64,000 bases of DNA from Ceratothoa steindachneri (Eukaryota; Arthropoda; Malacostraca; Isopoda; Cymothoidae): the NCBI GenBank assembly GCA_963969495.1, contig OZ018328.1:129216545-129280544 (forward strand), written 5' to 3'. Below, piece after piece: positions 31,336-42,288 of the stretch. The translations under genes and the position numbers were made by a program. Numbering within the stretch: position 1 is the first letter of the stretch; each line of letters opens with the position of its first letter. The notes under the pieces are model-generated. The model did no database searches and was not told where the DNA came from. It worked only from the letters and a program-made list of their open reading frames with translations.

Positions 31336-32045
31336 ACATTACAAATTTGGGTCTTTTCTGTTTGGCGGCAGGCGGATCTTTTGTACCAAATTTTAGACAA
31401 TAATGCAGTTTCGAGTGCTGAATACGAATATACCATTTTTGAGAGAGAGAGAAATGAAGGAAAGTATCTAAAAAAAAGAAATTTCAAACTGTAAATTTTG
31501 GTTTGTCCGATATATTTTGACAAAAACGAAATGAAATGAAACGCACTTAAACTGCCATATGATTCCCCAATATTTTTGTTCACTCCCTTTATTATTTCTT
31601 CAGACATTCATTTTTATTTAGATATAAGTATCCCATAATATTTTTTTAAACAACTTTTCCTTTTATTGCGTTTTCGCCACATAAATTCACATAAGTAGGA
31701 ATCGAGCATTTAACGGTGGGTACCGCCGTGTTCCAATATGTTTCACCTTTTTGGAGTAAATTCAAGGGGATTGCTCGTGGGGGATTTAGCACTGACGGGG
31801 GACCCCCCCCTACGATGATCCTGAGTTTCAATCAATTTGGGTGGTCTGAGGGGCACAGCCCCCAGTATATAATCATAATTGTTTATAGAATAATGTTCTA
31901 AACTAACGCGCATCAAATTTGTTTTTTTAATACCTCTTTTCATTTCTGCCCAAAATATTCAGCACTCAAAACTGCATTATTGGTGAAAATTCGGTACAAA
32001 ATATCCGCCTGCCGCCAAACAGAAAAGATCCACATATTTTATAAT
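31336..32045. repeat. Inverted repeat, ~80-bp arms around ~530 bp
   Basis: The left arm (about 31340-31425) contains TCTTTTCTGTTTGGCGGCAG and GCGGATCTTTTGTACC. The right arm (about 31960-32042) is its complement with about 85-90% identity by eye. The spacer has a GC-rich island (31795-31865, with GACCCCCCCC and GGGGCACAGCCCCC). No transposase. It could be a foldback or MITE-like element. Confidence 0.75.
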
Positions 32046-32539
32046 ATAGTTTGGATTCAAAATATTTAATAAAAAGAAAGCACAATACAATGGATAAAAA
32101 GAGCTCCCCAATGAATAAATCTTTTTTCTATAATCAGATGTCCATATTTTTCTTAGTTTAATGAAAATATATGAGTGGGTGCAGCAGGCACGTTGATGTT
32201 GATTTATGCGCGTTTTCTTTCAAAGTATGGTCAGGTTTCTCTTACGAGTCTATACTTTTGTGAATATGGAATCAACATCTAAGAATAGTAAGTTTATAAG
32301 ATGTGTGCTTCATATTTGGCTTATAATTGGGCTTAGAAACGAAGCAAACCAATTAGCTAGTTTGTAAGGTGTGAATTAACAGTTGATATGATCGAGCAGA
32401 GGAAGATTTGTTCCTCGTGCGTCTTAGGGAGAGTAAGACTCAGCAGTTTTTCTCCTTTTGTTTCAGATGCTTTTCCTGTTTTGCAAACATTACGAAAATG
32501 AAATTTCTTCATTAGTTGAAAAAAAATAATTAAAGATAC

Positions 32540-32970
32540 CTCGCATCACGAAAGATAATTCATTTTAATGATGATTAGTAAGGATAAAACATCTTAAAAT
32601 TGAACTAATAAAAATAATCCATCTCTATGATGACTAAAGATAACCTATAAACTGACTGAGTCAAGATTTACATATAAATTAAGAAAAAGAAAAGTACCCC
32701 AAAAGGTCTTAGGTTAGGTTAATTTTTATAATCTACATGTAAATCTTTATTTGGTGAGTTTATAGGTAGTATGTCTTTGCAGAGTGAACTTAGAGATAGC
32801 TTATCTTTACTAACTTAATCTAATTTCCAAAATTCCATGTATAATTACTATTATCAGGTCACTGATAAACAGTCATGAGACAAAAACTACCAAGCTCGTC
32901 AACCATCTCTAAGTTAACGAGGTAAAGAAGATCGATCATTTTCTTTTATGATGGTTTATATTTACTTAAT
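32540..32970. repeat. Dispersed AGATAA/ATCT motif cluster with inverted arms
   Basis: ACCTATAAACTGACTGAG with AAGATTTACAT (32646-32675) faces its complement at about 32740-32770. Variants of TAAAGATAA...CATCT recur on both sides and also in 48880-49320. Confidence 0.5.
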
Positions 32971-33924
32971 CGAATAGATCCTTTCTTGAGTTTTTATTAG
33001 TAACATATAGCCTTGAGAGCACTCTTTGATATTTCACTAGGATAATTTTGATCAATGAAGCCGACAAACCCTAGAATTATTTCCCCCTCTTTTCTTCTAA
33101 ATCACAAAATATTATATTTAATAACATACCAGAGGCATTTGTTTCCCTCTGACTTACTTTCACTTTTAATCCAACAACGTTGGGAAGAAAGTTATTCTGT
33201 CAACAAACTTCAAGAAATAAAGAAATTGTCCGCTTTTCTTATTTTTCTTTGGCATATATCAACATTCGACTTCTTGAGCCTGCATATTAAGTTTCGAACT
33301 TCGTCAGGACAGCGAACTAATGATTAAACCTATATCAAGATATCAAAATGTTATAAATTTGATCATTAATCCTTTTATTTTTCTCGTAATCGTAAATCAG
33401 CTTACGGGGAACTGTCCACTATGATTCGAATTAAAAGTCAAGAAGAGAACAACTGTCAAATACAAATATAGTATGGATCAGAAGTTTGTATGCAGTTCTC
33501 ATAAAATTGCTCGTAACATAGTTTATACATTATAATACACCTAATTAAAATAATATATGGACGCTGAAAATATATTTAATATAATTATTTGCACCCATAA
33601 TGTCTGACATTATACAAACAAAATTAATACACTTTGAACCACGCTAATAGCTTGGTAGATAAAATTAGGATTTCTCGGTTTTCTGTGAATAAAATTTGAT
33701 GAAACTTTTCCCAGCTAATCTTGACATTGTGGCAACATTAATGTTATGTTTTCATTATGCTGTGTTATATCTTCCAATTTTTATTCGAGATTCGTCGTTT
33801 TGGGGGTTAACCACGATAATAACTTTTGAATGAATGTAGCCAATCTAGACATATTTTGGAGAAAATGAAGTATAATTTTAAAGATTAACCATACCTTGCG
33901 TATATATTTAACAGTAAACCATAA
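32971..33924. other. AT-rich stretch without recognised features
   Basis: The 90-codon frame at 33055-33327 is Leu/Phe-rich and AT-driven with no motif. Nothing else seen. Confidence 0.45.
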
Positions 33925-34870
33925 TTATAATACACGATTGATGGACATAATAAATAGTTTGCCCGCATGAGCACCATTTCGACGGAGGACTTCAAAAGCC
34001 CTATCATGCATGGTATCTGTCAATTTCTTAATAGTAGCAGGCTGGACTGCCTGTGTTGTAGCCCATAAGACTACTTTAGACAAAATTTTAAGTCCATCGA
34101 CATACAAATTTTGTTTAAAAATGGATCATAAATTTTCGTTTGGGTTGAAATCCAGAGAGGCTGGCAGCCACACCATCAACTTGTCACCTTGTATGCCGTA
34201 AGAGCCTAGGAATGCTTGGTTGGCCCTGACAGGGATCAAAGAGCTCCTTCTGATCATTGTGGTGCTGCGGTCACTTTTACCGTATCAGGCACCCTGACTG
34301 AGTTAACAAGTCTGTGTCTAATTATACGCCCCCCACCCGCAAAAATGGCTCCTTCGCCCTGTTATTGACGCCGCAAACGTTGATAACGATCATCTCCGAA
34401 ATAAAGCCAATCATTTGCCCAACTGTCATGTCTGTCAAGGGTATCCTTGGTCTCTCTCATCCCTGAGGAGAACGCAAATCAAGTCCAACATCATATACTT
34501 CCGGGCCCATTGACGCATCAAAATTTTGAGACAATGCTTTAAAGGAGGCAGTTTCAGGGGAGCGCGAACGGAAGCCATAGTCCCTAGAATACAGATCATA
34601 TTGGTCTTCGATACATGGGGACGACCGACAGCGGTGAAAATGACTTTGCTTTTTGGTCCGAGTTTCGCACGTAACTGGCTGTCACCCTCTTGGAGGTCTC
34701 ACAATCGGATCTCTTTTTTTTCCTTAGAGAAGAGTCCTTTAAAAATTGTTTAGCCGTGGCCAGATAGCGAACTAACTTCTCTGCAATAACATGAACAGAA
34801 GTGCCTTCAACACTTCCCTTGATGATGAAAGACTTTTTTCATGGTTGAGGCCTCTGCGCTGTTCCATTGG
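33925..34870 (-). pseudogene. Tc1-like transposase relic
   Basis: Minus-strand DD[E/D] transposase. The C-terminal part is the clearest: QGDKLMVWLPASLDFNPNEN followed by LWSIFKQNLY (complement about 34080-34195), in which Glu of NENLW is the third catalytic residue, then KKLTDTMHDRAFEVLRRNGA to the stop near 33925. Upstream pieces (KLPPLKHCLKILMR frame near 34530) fit the helix-turn-helix and linker. The middle third carries several stops and frameshifts. No terminal inverted repeats could be fixed. Confidence 0.68.
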
Positions 34871-35340
34871 TCTTAAATAAGGATAGATGGCATTAGCGTG
34901 ATTCACCTAAAATTATGAATATGAAATAAATTTTAAGGAGGTACCACAGCAAAATAAAGACATTAGTGTTGCCATATAGTATAGACCAGCTGGGAAATGT
35001 TTTGTCAAAATTGATATATAAAGAGCCAATCCTACCTTTTCTACCAAGCTATAAGCGTGGTTTCAGGATGGAAATAATTATTTGAACACTAGAAGGTGAA
35101 AGACTAGTTTTACGAGCACTGTGATAATTTCTCTTGAACTGATATCAGACGTTTCTTCTAAAACTTGACCAAGCCTTGGCAATATGTGTTTAAATATATG
35201 CCACTATAATTGTATATAGATTTCAATTAGGCGAAGATTATAGCTTTCCTCAAGTATACTTGTTCCTTCAATTTTCGCCCCAAATATTCGTTCTGTTTCA
35301 AGTCAGGGGATTGACGAGGCTACAGTAGGGCAATATTATA
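34871..35340. other. AT-rich stretch between transposons
   Basis: No features recognised. Confidence 0.45.
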
Positions 35341-36283
35341 CGAGTGGCGGTCAATAAGTTTTTCAATTCAGATATAAGGAAACGAGATGTGAGTAAAAGT
35401 GTTTTATTATTTTTTTAATATAACTACCCTTGACTTCAATGCACTTGCGCCACTTGTCCCTGAGGTTTCGAATTCCCAACAACCAGAAATCTCCCAACTG
35501 CTGTTCAATCCACTCCTGGGCGGCGAGCTGGACATCTTCATCGCCCCCAAACCGGTATCCACGCAGTGCAGCCTTGATCTGGCGGAATAAAAAGTAGTTG
35601 CTTGAGGCCAGATCTGGACTGTAGGGGGTAGGAATTAGCTCCTCGAATTCGCACTCCCGCAGGGCAGCTTTTGCAACTCTGGCCTTGTGGACTTTGACGA
35701 CGTTGAAGTCGATCATGGGGCGTGAGGTTTCGTGATATTTCTAGGGACCCAACGGGCAGAGACCTTGGTCATAGCCAAATTGTCGTGGATGATGTTGATA
35801 ACACTTACATGTGATATTCCAAGTTCTCGCTCGATTACTTCAACCTTCACCCGTCGATTTCCGACGATGATCCTCTCCCTACGGGCCACATTGTCCTTGT
35901 TTTTCACGTCTGACAGGCGTCCTTGACGGAAGTCATCTTTAAGGGACTCACGACCATGGCGGAACTCCCTATTCCAGCGAGCAATGGTTTCATAGGAAGG
36001 GGCGGTGTTGGTGTACACTACAACCATGCTTTAATGGATCTCTTTTGCATTCTTGCCTTCCTTGGTCAAAAATTTGATCGCTGCGTGGTGCTCAACCTTC
36101 TCCATTGTTGAAACATTTGTGACTGTCGATCTGCGATCAGCTACTGCTTCTTAAATAGACGAGGCACGAGCGTGCGGCTGCAGATCCTGACTTGTCATAA
36201 CTTGTCTTAACACCCCCACAAACAGCCATCCCCCTTCCTCTGTTTTGCCCTACTGATTCGCAAAACCTATTGACCGCCCCTCG
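35341..36283 (-). mobile_element. Internally deleted mariner, copy A
   Basis: 943 bp with imperfect terminal repeats: left CGAGTGGCGGTCAATAAGTT, complement of right CGAGGGGCGGTCAATAGGTT. TA lies on both sides (35339-35340, 36284-36285). Only the two ends of the transposase remain. The same family, with the same internal junction, is at 57102-57933 in the opposite orientation. Confidence 0.92.
35385..36105 (-). pseudogene. Deleted mariner transposase, copy A
   Basis: Read from the Met whose complement is 36103-36105: MEKVEHHAAIKFLTKEGKNA, one stop, then the helix-turn-helix VYTNTAPSYETIARWNREFR and ELGISHVSVINIIHDNLAMT, ending at WVPRNI. About 36 bases later the frame shifts straight into KARVAKAALRECEFEEL, which belongs after the HDNAPAH box, and continues PYSPDLASSNYFLFRQIKAA to RNLRDKWRKCIEVKG. 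The first and second catalytic Asp boxes (about 150 residues) are missing. It cannot catalyse transposition; intact ends could still be mobilised by a full-length relative. Confidence 0.9.
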
Positions 36284-36285
36284 TA

Positions 36286-37442
36286 CTTCTGCAGAAAGTA
36301 CTCACTTGTTGCTTTAGTCGGGTACTTCTGATCATTGTAGGGCTCAAACATTTAATCATTCTTCCTCACCAGCTTCTTCCCCAGTAGACGTTAGGTTATT
36401 GGCCAGTATTTGCCGGTACGAGAATTCATAGTTCCAACAATTATATGAAGATAACAAGTACATTAAAATATAAACAGACCCACACAATAATGTTGGAGGC
36501 TCCATACTGGATTATCAGGATGGAGTTCTTAGGATCATAGGTGAGTCCTAAAAAGAGCAAAACATACTTAGCTGCGTTCTGGTCAGAGTTAATTATGGGG
36601 CTTATCAGAACAAATCATATTTATCCAAAATTGATCTGGCTGCTATAGGTGCTACTACTCAGACTAACCTCGTGCTAACAGGTGAGCCTTCTTCAGAAGA
36701 AAGGACTTGTATAGTGATAGAAATCTGAGAGCTTGTCGATTGAGTTCATTATCATTTCTTTTCGTAACTGACGTCCCAGCCAGAGGCAGATCGTTTTGCT
36801 TTTCTGCTTTAGTTATCATAGGGTTCTTCGATAGTGACCTCGGCATCATTTGGCAAGCTTGTTGATATATTTTCTTCGGACCTCCACTTCGGTGAATGTT
36901 TATAGTCATCCAGGAGATTTTGCCATTTATTTTACAAAATCCAACCTACAGTACCGACATGATTACATAAAGATTTATAAATAATTATATAGCTTTTACT
37001 TTATCTATAGCGCTCAATTATCTTGATTTTCAAATCATTTGAGAGCTCTTTATTTGTAACCGTTTCCACTATTTTGTAGTATGAGAGTAAGATGCTAAAT
37101 TATAAAAAAATTACACCTAAGTAAACTAGTGTTGGAAGCTAGAAGATCATTCTAGATCTTCGTAGAGCATTCTAGAACCCACAATCCTGTAAATAAGCTC
37201 CTAAACTGTTGTTTTATCAATATATATGTGACTCGTCAAGAATTTATCTCAAGCTAATTTAAAAATATTTATCACTAATTTCTAATACTTATTTCACCCA
37301 TATTTTGTCTTTACGCTTTTCAAGTAAAATATCTCGTTTGTAATATAAATTTCACTGTCTTTCGTTAACATCAAAATACGTTAATGGTAGCATTACCATT
37401 CATTTTAAACGTCATTTTCTATAAATATATATATATATACAT
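36286..37442. other. Unassigned stretch
   Basis: An 81-codon minus-strand frame (36664-36909; contains PLAGTSVTKRNDNELNRQAL) is protein-like but unrecognised. The rest is AT-rich with a short TA run near 37425. Confidence 0.4.
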
Positions 37443-38690
37443 AAAGGGTGTTCAATTAAGACGGATCGAAGTTGGCAGTAAATAAAACAGTGTTATTGGT
37501 AAAAATTTATTGATTTCACTATTAGATCATGTTATTTGAGTCATGGAGATTATGGGTGAAAAATAATATCCCCTAAATGTCCTTCAAGGCTTCAGCGGCA
37601 CACCTCCACTTGATGGTCAAAATATTTGATGATGTCTGCATAGTTAATCCTCGATCTTACCAATATGCCTTATTATTTCATCCTTCAGTTGTTGAATTGT
37701 TGTTGGCTTGTTGGCATAGACCTTACTTTTGAGGTGACCCCAAAGGAAGAAATCTAAAGGCGTCAAGTCACACAATCGTGGCGGCTATTGACCTCGCTGT
37801 TTCGAAAGATGATGCGACCTGGGAACTTCTCATTCAATAAAGCCATTGTTGCATTGGCTGTGTGGCATGTGGCGCCGTCCTGTTGAAGCCAAAAATCTTC
37901 GACATCCATAGAATTCAATTCAGGCCATAAAAGTTGGTTATTATGGCACGGTATCGCTCGCCTGTCACCATAACAGAATTCCCGGCATCATTTTCGAAAA
38001 AAATCGGTCCAATGATTCCGCTAGCAAAAATACACACCAAACAGTGACCTTTTGAGGATACAGTGGCTTTTCAACAATCTTCCTAGGATTTTCATCAGCC
38101 CAAATGTGACAATTATGCTTATTAACAAATCCACCAAGATGAAAATGGGCTTCATCAGTAAAGATTATTTTTGCGAAAAATCATCATCGGCTTGTCTTTG
38201 CTCGTGCACCTAATTAACGAATGTACGGCGCTTCAAATGGTCAGCAGTCTTCGGTTCTTGTGTCAATTGAATTTTTTAAGCGTGTAGAGACAAACTTTTG
38301 TCAAAATTCGATGTAACCTTGTTGTGGAGAGGTTCAATTGCTGCGCGTGATGACGAATAGAGGTGTCTGGATCTTCGGCCACATTCTCGCGCAATGCAGC
38401 AAGGTTTTCAGCTGAACGGCGTAAACGAGCACGCAATGGCGTTTTCATATCTACCACCGACCCCGTTTGTTTGAATCTACGAACAATTTCCCAATTGCAT
38501 TCTCGGTTGGTCAATTATGTTGACCAAAAAAATCGCAAAGTGCCCGAAATGCGTTTCTGTTTGAACGTCTATTTTCCTAATAAGTTTCGATAACTTTACA
38601 CGTTGTTCGATTGTTAATCTTTCTATGGTTGAAATTGCCAAAGATTGAAGTTGTTAAATCTAAAAGGGTAGTGATAGCATTCGTTTACAT
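37443..38690 (-). mobile_element. mariner-like element (GHLKSKVYANKP type)
   Basis: Left end AAAGGGTGTTCAATTAAGAC is shared with the copy entering the window edge at 63713. The transposase is on the minus strand. From right to left: TIERLTIEQRVKLSKLI near 38630, a helix-turn-helix region MKTPLRARLRRSAENLAALR and PDTSIRHHAQQLNLS (38300-38500), HFHLGGFVNKHNCHIWADEN near 38130, FWLQQDGATCH-like sequence near 37880, and DLTPLDFFLWGHLKSKVYAN (about 37700-37770). Frameshifts occur between pieces. The right terminal repeat is not recognisable. Same broad lineage as 26679-28008. Confidence 0.8.
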
Positions 38691-39413
38691 GATGACTATC
38701 TAAAAAAAACCAGTGTTTTTATTATTGGTGATATATTTGTCAAATATGGTTCACTTTGTCTTCGTGAGAGATTCTGTCAATCTCACCCGATGAACTTGCC
38801 TGTTGTAGCCTCGATGAAAGCCTTGAGGCGAACTCGGACCGGACACAGGCCTTCGTCACTATCTCCCGTTTTAGGCCCCTGGACACCGTGGTAAACCTGA
38901 CCTTCAGCAAGTTTTTTGCGTTTTAACTGGTTTATCTATATCACATTCTACTGAATCACACATAAATAGTCGAGGGTGTTACAGTCAAGAGAGTTGGGAC
39001 ACCAAATGTCTGGTGTGGTATAATCGAAGAAATTCTATGACAACCAGGCTTGGGACTTCCGTCTGGTATGGCAGGGTGCAGATTCTTGCTGCAACACAGA
39101 AAGCATCCCTACAGCAACCAGGCCTATCCGAGGGTTTCAACACTTTGCTCAAAACATGAATGTACCCGTAGGGGTTCAACCTAAGGCCTTCAGGAAATAG
39201 ATGGGGTTGCAGGACGTCACCTTCAATGCTGTCGCCTCATAATCGAATCCTTAGTTTTCTACCTCCTCTAAAACCTTTTTAACATTCTGTTGCTGACCTT
39301 GACAAAGTCTGAAATCTCCTTGTTTGGTCTGTCTTTCCGGCGCAGATTCCGAGGAGGAGTCCCTGCTTCATCCACAAATTAGGTGTTCAAAAATTTCCTG
39401 TCAATTATTTTAC

Positions 39414-39417
<4 letters not shown>
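38691..39417 (-). mobile_element. maT-like mariner relic, copy 3
   Basis: Collinear with copies 1 and 2: GTCAATCTCACCCGATGAAC near 38774, the TIWCPNSLDCNTLDYLCVI remnant of the last Asp box (about 38940-39030), and the helix-turn-helix near 39250-39400. The minus-strand frame 38985-39179 contains NPYGYIHVLSK. Several breaks. Its 5' end runs into a TA microsatellite and then an inverted second copy of the N-terminal region. Confidence 0.7.
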
Positions 39418-39462
<45 letters not shown>

Positions 39463-39665
39463 GAATAATTTAAGATGAACATTTTTGAACCCGCAATTTG
39501 TGGAAGAGGCAAGGAGTCCTTTCTGGAATCTGCGCCGGAAAAACAGACAAAACAGGAAGATTAAAGACTTTGTCAAGGTCAGCAACAAGATGGTAAAACA
39601 AGTTTTAAAGGAGTTAGAAATTTAAGGACTTGACTATGAGGCGACAGCAGAGTGCAAAACCATGG
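39225..39665. repeat. Near-palindrome: mariner N-terminus twice, AT loop
   Basis: The left arm (about 39225-39415) contains GACCTTGACAAAGTCTGAAA and CTGTCTTTCCGGCGCAGATT. The right arm (about 39462-39660) contains the complement (GACTTTGTCAAGGTCAGCAA; AATCTGCGCCGGAAAAACAG). The loop is (TA)n at 39418-39459. Arms are ~190 bp with imperfect identity. Confidence 0.9.
39418..39459. repeat. (TA)n microsatellite at palindrome centre
   Basis: About 21 TA units between the two arms. Confidence 0.97.
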
Positions 39666-39898
39666 TCGATGATCTGATGCCAACAGAACACAAAAAATAT
39701 GGATATAAATAAATAGACAGACAGACAGAGACACATGATTTTATTTCGTAAATTGAATTAAATAGTATTGAAATTGATTATACAATTTTAGATTTCTAAA
39801 AAAAAATGCTATACATATAATCATTTTACAGATTTCATAGTTTAGAAACAAATATATCACCATAATTGAGAAGGTTTTCCTCCTCTGCTGGAACTGTT

Positions 39899-39947
<49 letters not shown>

Positions 39948-40798
39948 ATATATATATTATTAGGTAAAGGCCATGTTGCATGCATGTACCTTTGAAGTCC
40001 ATAGCTGTGGCAGCGTTATTAATTTTAACTTGATTTTATTAATATTTCTTACAAGTTTTTTAACGGGTCTTCGAGGCGAGAAAAAACATCTGCGAATGAC
40101 ATTCTTTATTCCCAGATCTTTTTTGACCGTTTTAGGTCATCTTCAGGGAATGAACAGAAATGGAATTATATATAAGGAGAGAAAAATGCGGGGGTAATAG
40201 GAGTAGATAGCATGAGAGCTTGGCGGGGGCAGGTAAGTGTGAAATGTGTGTTTGTATGTAGTTTAATAATTACTAGTTTATTGGCTGATCTCTTTCTTCT
40301 GACGCTCTTCTATCTTCTTCTATTCTAATATCATTGGGTTTGGGTTGTACATTTTGCTTCTAAGTTTTTTTTCGTTTTCCTTTTTATTTCCTATATCGTA
40401 TTGGTAATTTTGCTTGGGGTACCCTGCGGTAACGTTCTTCTAATTCAAATTCGGTTTTTATACTGTATTTATTTACTTTATATGTTTAGGTTGGGTTGTT
40501 CTAAATTCCTTTGTTTGTATAGTTACCTTTCTTTGTTCTTTGATTTCAGGCGTTCATGCCTTTTTGATAGGTTTTGCTTGTTCGGCTTATTTTGCTGTTA
40601 TTATTGGGTCTTCTTCACGTCGCAGGCGGAGCTTACTTCTGAGAAAGATTTTACGGTCATAATATATGTTCTCTATTTCTAGAGCTCTTTTGGTTCCTGA
40701 TTATTTTCTTCTTTTGATTTCCTTCCGCCATTGTTTAGATAAAGTTTTTTCAGTTTAGTTGTCTCGTTATCCTTTATGTCTTATTAAACTTGTTCTTT
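39666..40798. other. Unassigned stretch with (TA)n at 39905-39957
   Basis: Contains an interrupted TA microsatellite. The complement of 40120-40160 reads CCTGAAGATGACCTAAAACG, a motif sometimes seen at retroelement 3' ends, but I could not tie it to a coding region. Frames at 39973-40197 and 40401-40682 lack recognisable motifs. Confidence 0.4.
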
Positions 40799-42288
40799 TT
40801 AATTCTTTGATTTGGGATTTTTCCATTTGCCGTTTGATATTTTCTCAAAGGTATCCTTCTTGATAATTTTGACGTCGTTGGGAAAGATCCTTATTTTGTT
40901 TTCTTCTAGTTGTTTTTGGATAATCCTTTGATCATGGTCTGTCATGTAATTCCATTTACAGGCACCTCTTTCGATACTTATATTTATATCCTTCAATTTA
41001 GTACCTTTGGGTAGGGAATAGGCCTCGTTTACGTAGATCTTAAGTCTCTTGCTTCGTAACGACAGCCTTCCTCTCTTTCCGTTTCGCTTTCCGTGTCAGT
41101 TTGTGTCCCATTCGGTTTGGTTCTTTTTAATTGGGTGTTTTTTCGTTTTATTATGGCTCTTCTTTTCCTCTTTTTGTTCATTCTCTGAAGTTTCCGTTTC
41201 TTTTTCCTTTTCATTGGGTTCGTCGGTTTTGATTGTTTCTTTGTTTTCTTCCAGGTTTGCTTCTATATCCAGCATATCTTTTATTTGAAGAGTGTTTCAT
41301 GCCGTTACCCCGTATACGAGAGCCGAGGAGGGAAGAGGTTCGAAGGGAAGCACAACTTCCTCAATCCGTTTTTCTCTAAGAGAAGATTGAGCGTGTCTGA
41401 GAAAGTCCCTGGTTGGGTAATCTTTTGTACGTGCGCGTACATAATACATGCTAGAATGTCCAGCCCTGTTCTTTCATTAACATTGATATTGACTTTGGGC
41501 TCTTGTGTTTTCTTAATTTCTTTACCGTAGCTCTTGCTACGCTAGCGTATGTCTGATTATTCTTTAATTCTTTTTCTTTCTTCTACTCAGATTATTTTTG
41601 TTTATTATTTCTCTTCTCTTTGGACAGTTTACTGCCATTGTCCTATGTGGACCTTTGCAGTTGACGCATATCTTTGTAGTCTCTGTGCATTCATTCCTTG
41701 AATGTGTGATTGTTACATTCGCATTCTGAGCATACTTTCTCGTCTTTATTTGGCATAGCATTGGAAGCAGGTTTGTAGGTTAACAAATTTTTCCTTTTTC
41801 ATATTTTCCGGGGGGTATCCTCATTCTGAAGGCTAGGATCCCGGTGTTGGTTGCCTTATTTGCCATCTCCGCCGAGGCGCAAATGACTTTGATCACATGC
41901 GTGTGATGTCCAAATTTGATGATGTCCGCGATCTTCAGATGTTGGCTTTCCCTTTCCATCTCCTCTTTCAGTTCTTCTTTTGTGTGGAAACCTACATAGA
42001 GGTCTAGCTTTAGACAGACAAAGGATCGGGTTGCCAGGAGTTGTGGTGGCAGTTTTGTGGCAAGTCCGAACTTCTTTAGAGCCTTTAGTCCTTCGGGCGC
42101 CACCAGGCGTTCTATGTCATTTTGTTTATGACATAGGGCAACGTAGCTGTTGGGGGACCTCTATTAATTTAGTTTGGGCAATCTTCCCTTCAGTTTAAAG
42201 ATTCCTTATTAGGACTTCTCTTTCGGGTTTTTTGTGCTCCGGCTTCGGTTCTCAGAGAGAGTCTTCTAAACTCCATATTGTTATCCAT
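40799..42288 (-). pseudogene. I/Jockey-like LINE ORF1 relic
   Basis: Gag-like ORF1 of a non-LTR retrotransposon, minus strand. The putative start MDNNMEFRRLSLRTEAG has its ATG complement at 42286-42288. Next comes APEGLKALKKFGLATKLPPQ and the domain through HHTHVIKVICASAEMANKAT to MRIPPGKYEK (41780-42103). After a frameshift a cysteine-rich region ends in CVNCKGPHRTMAVNCPKRRE (41564-41761), the zinc-knuckle block that precedes the basic tail in Jockey/I ORF1 proteins. Lys/Glu-rich C-terminal frames follow (41029-41214, 40799-40996). ORF1 packages element RNA. ORF2 (endonuclease/RT) is not seen downstream. Clade level is inference. Confidence 0.7.

Noticed and set aside
40110..40170. Penelope-like 3' signature (CCTGAAGATGACC on minus strand)
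   Set aside because: No reverse transcriptase or GIY-YIG sequence upstream; a motif this short is not sufficient.
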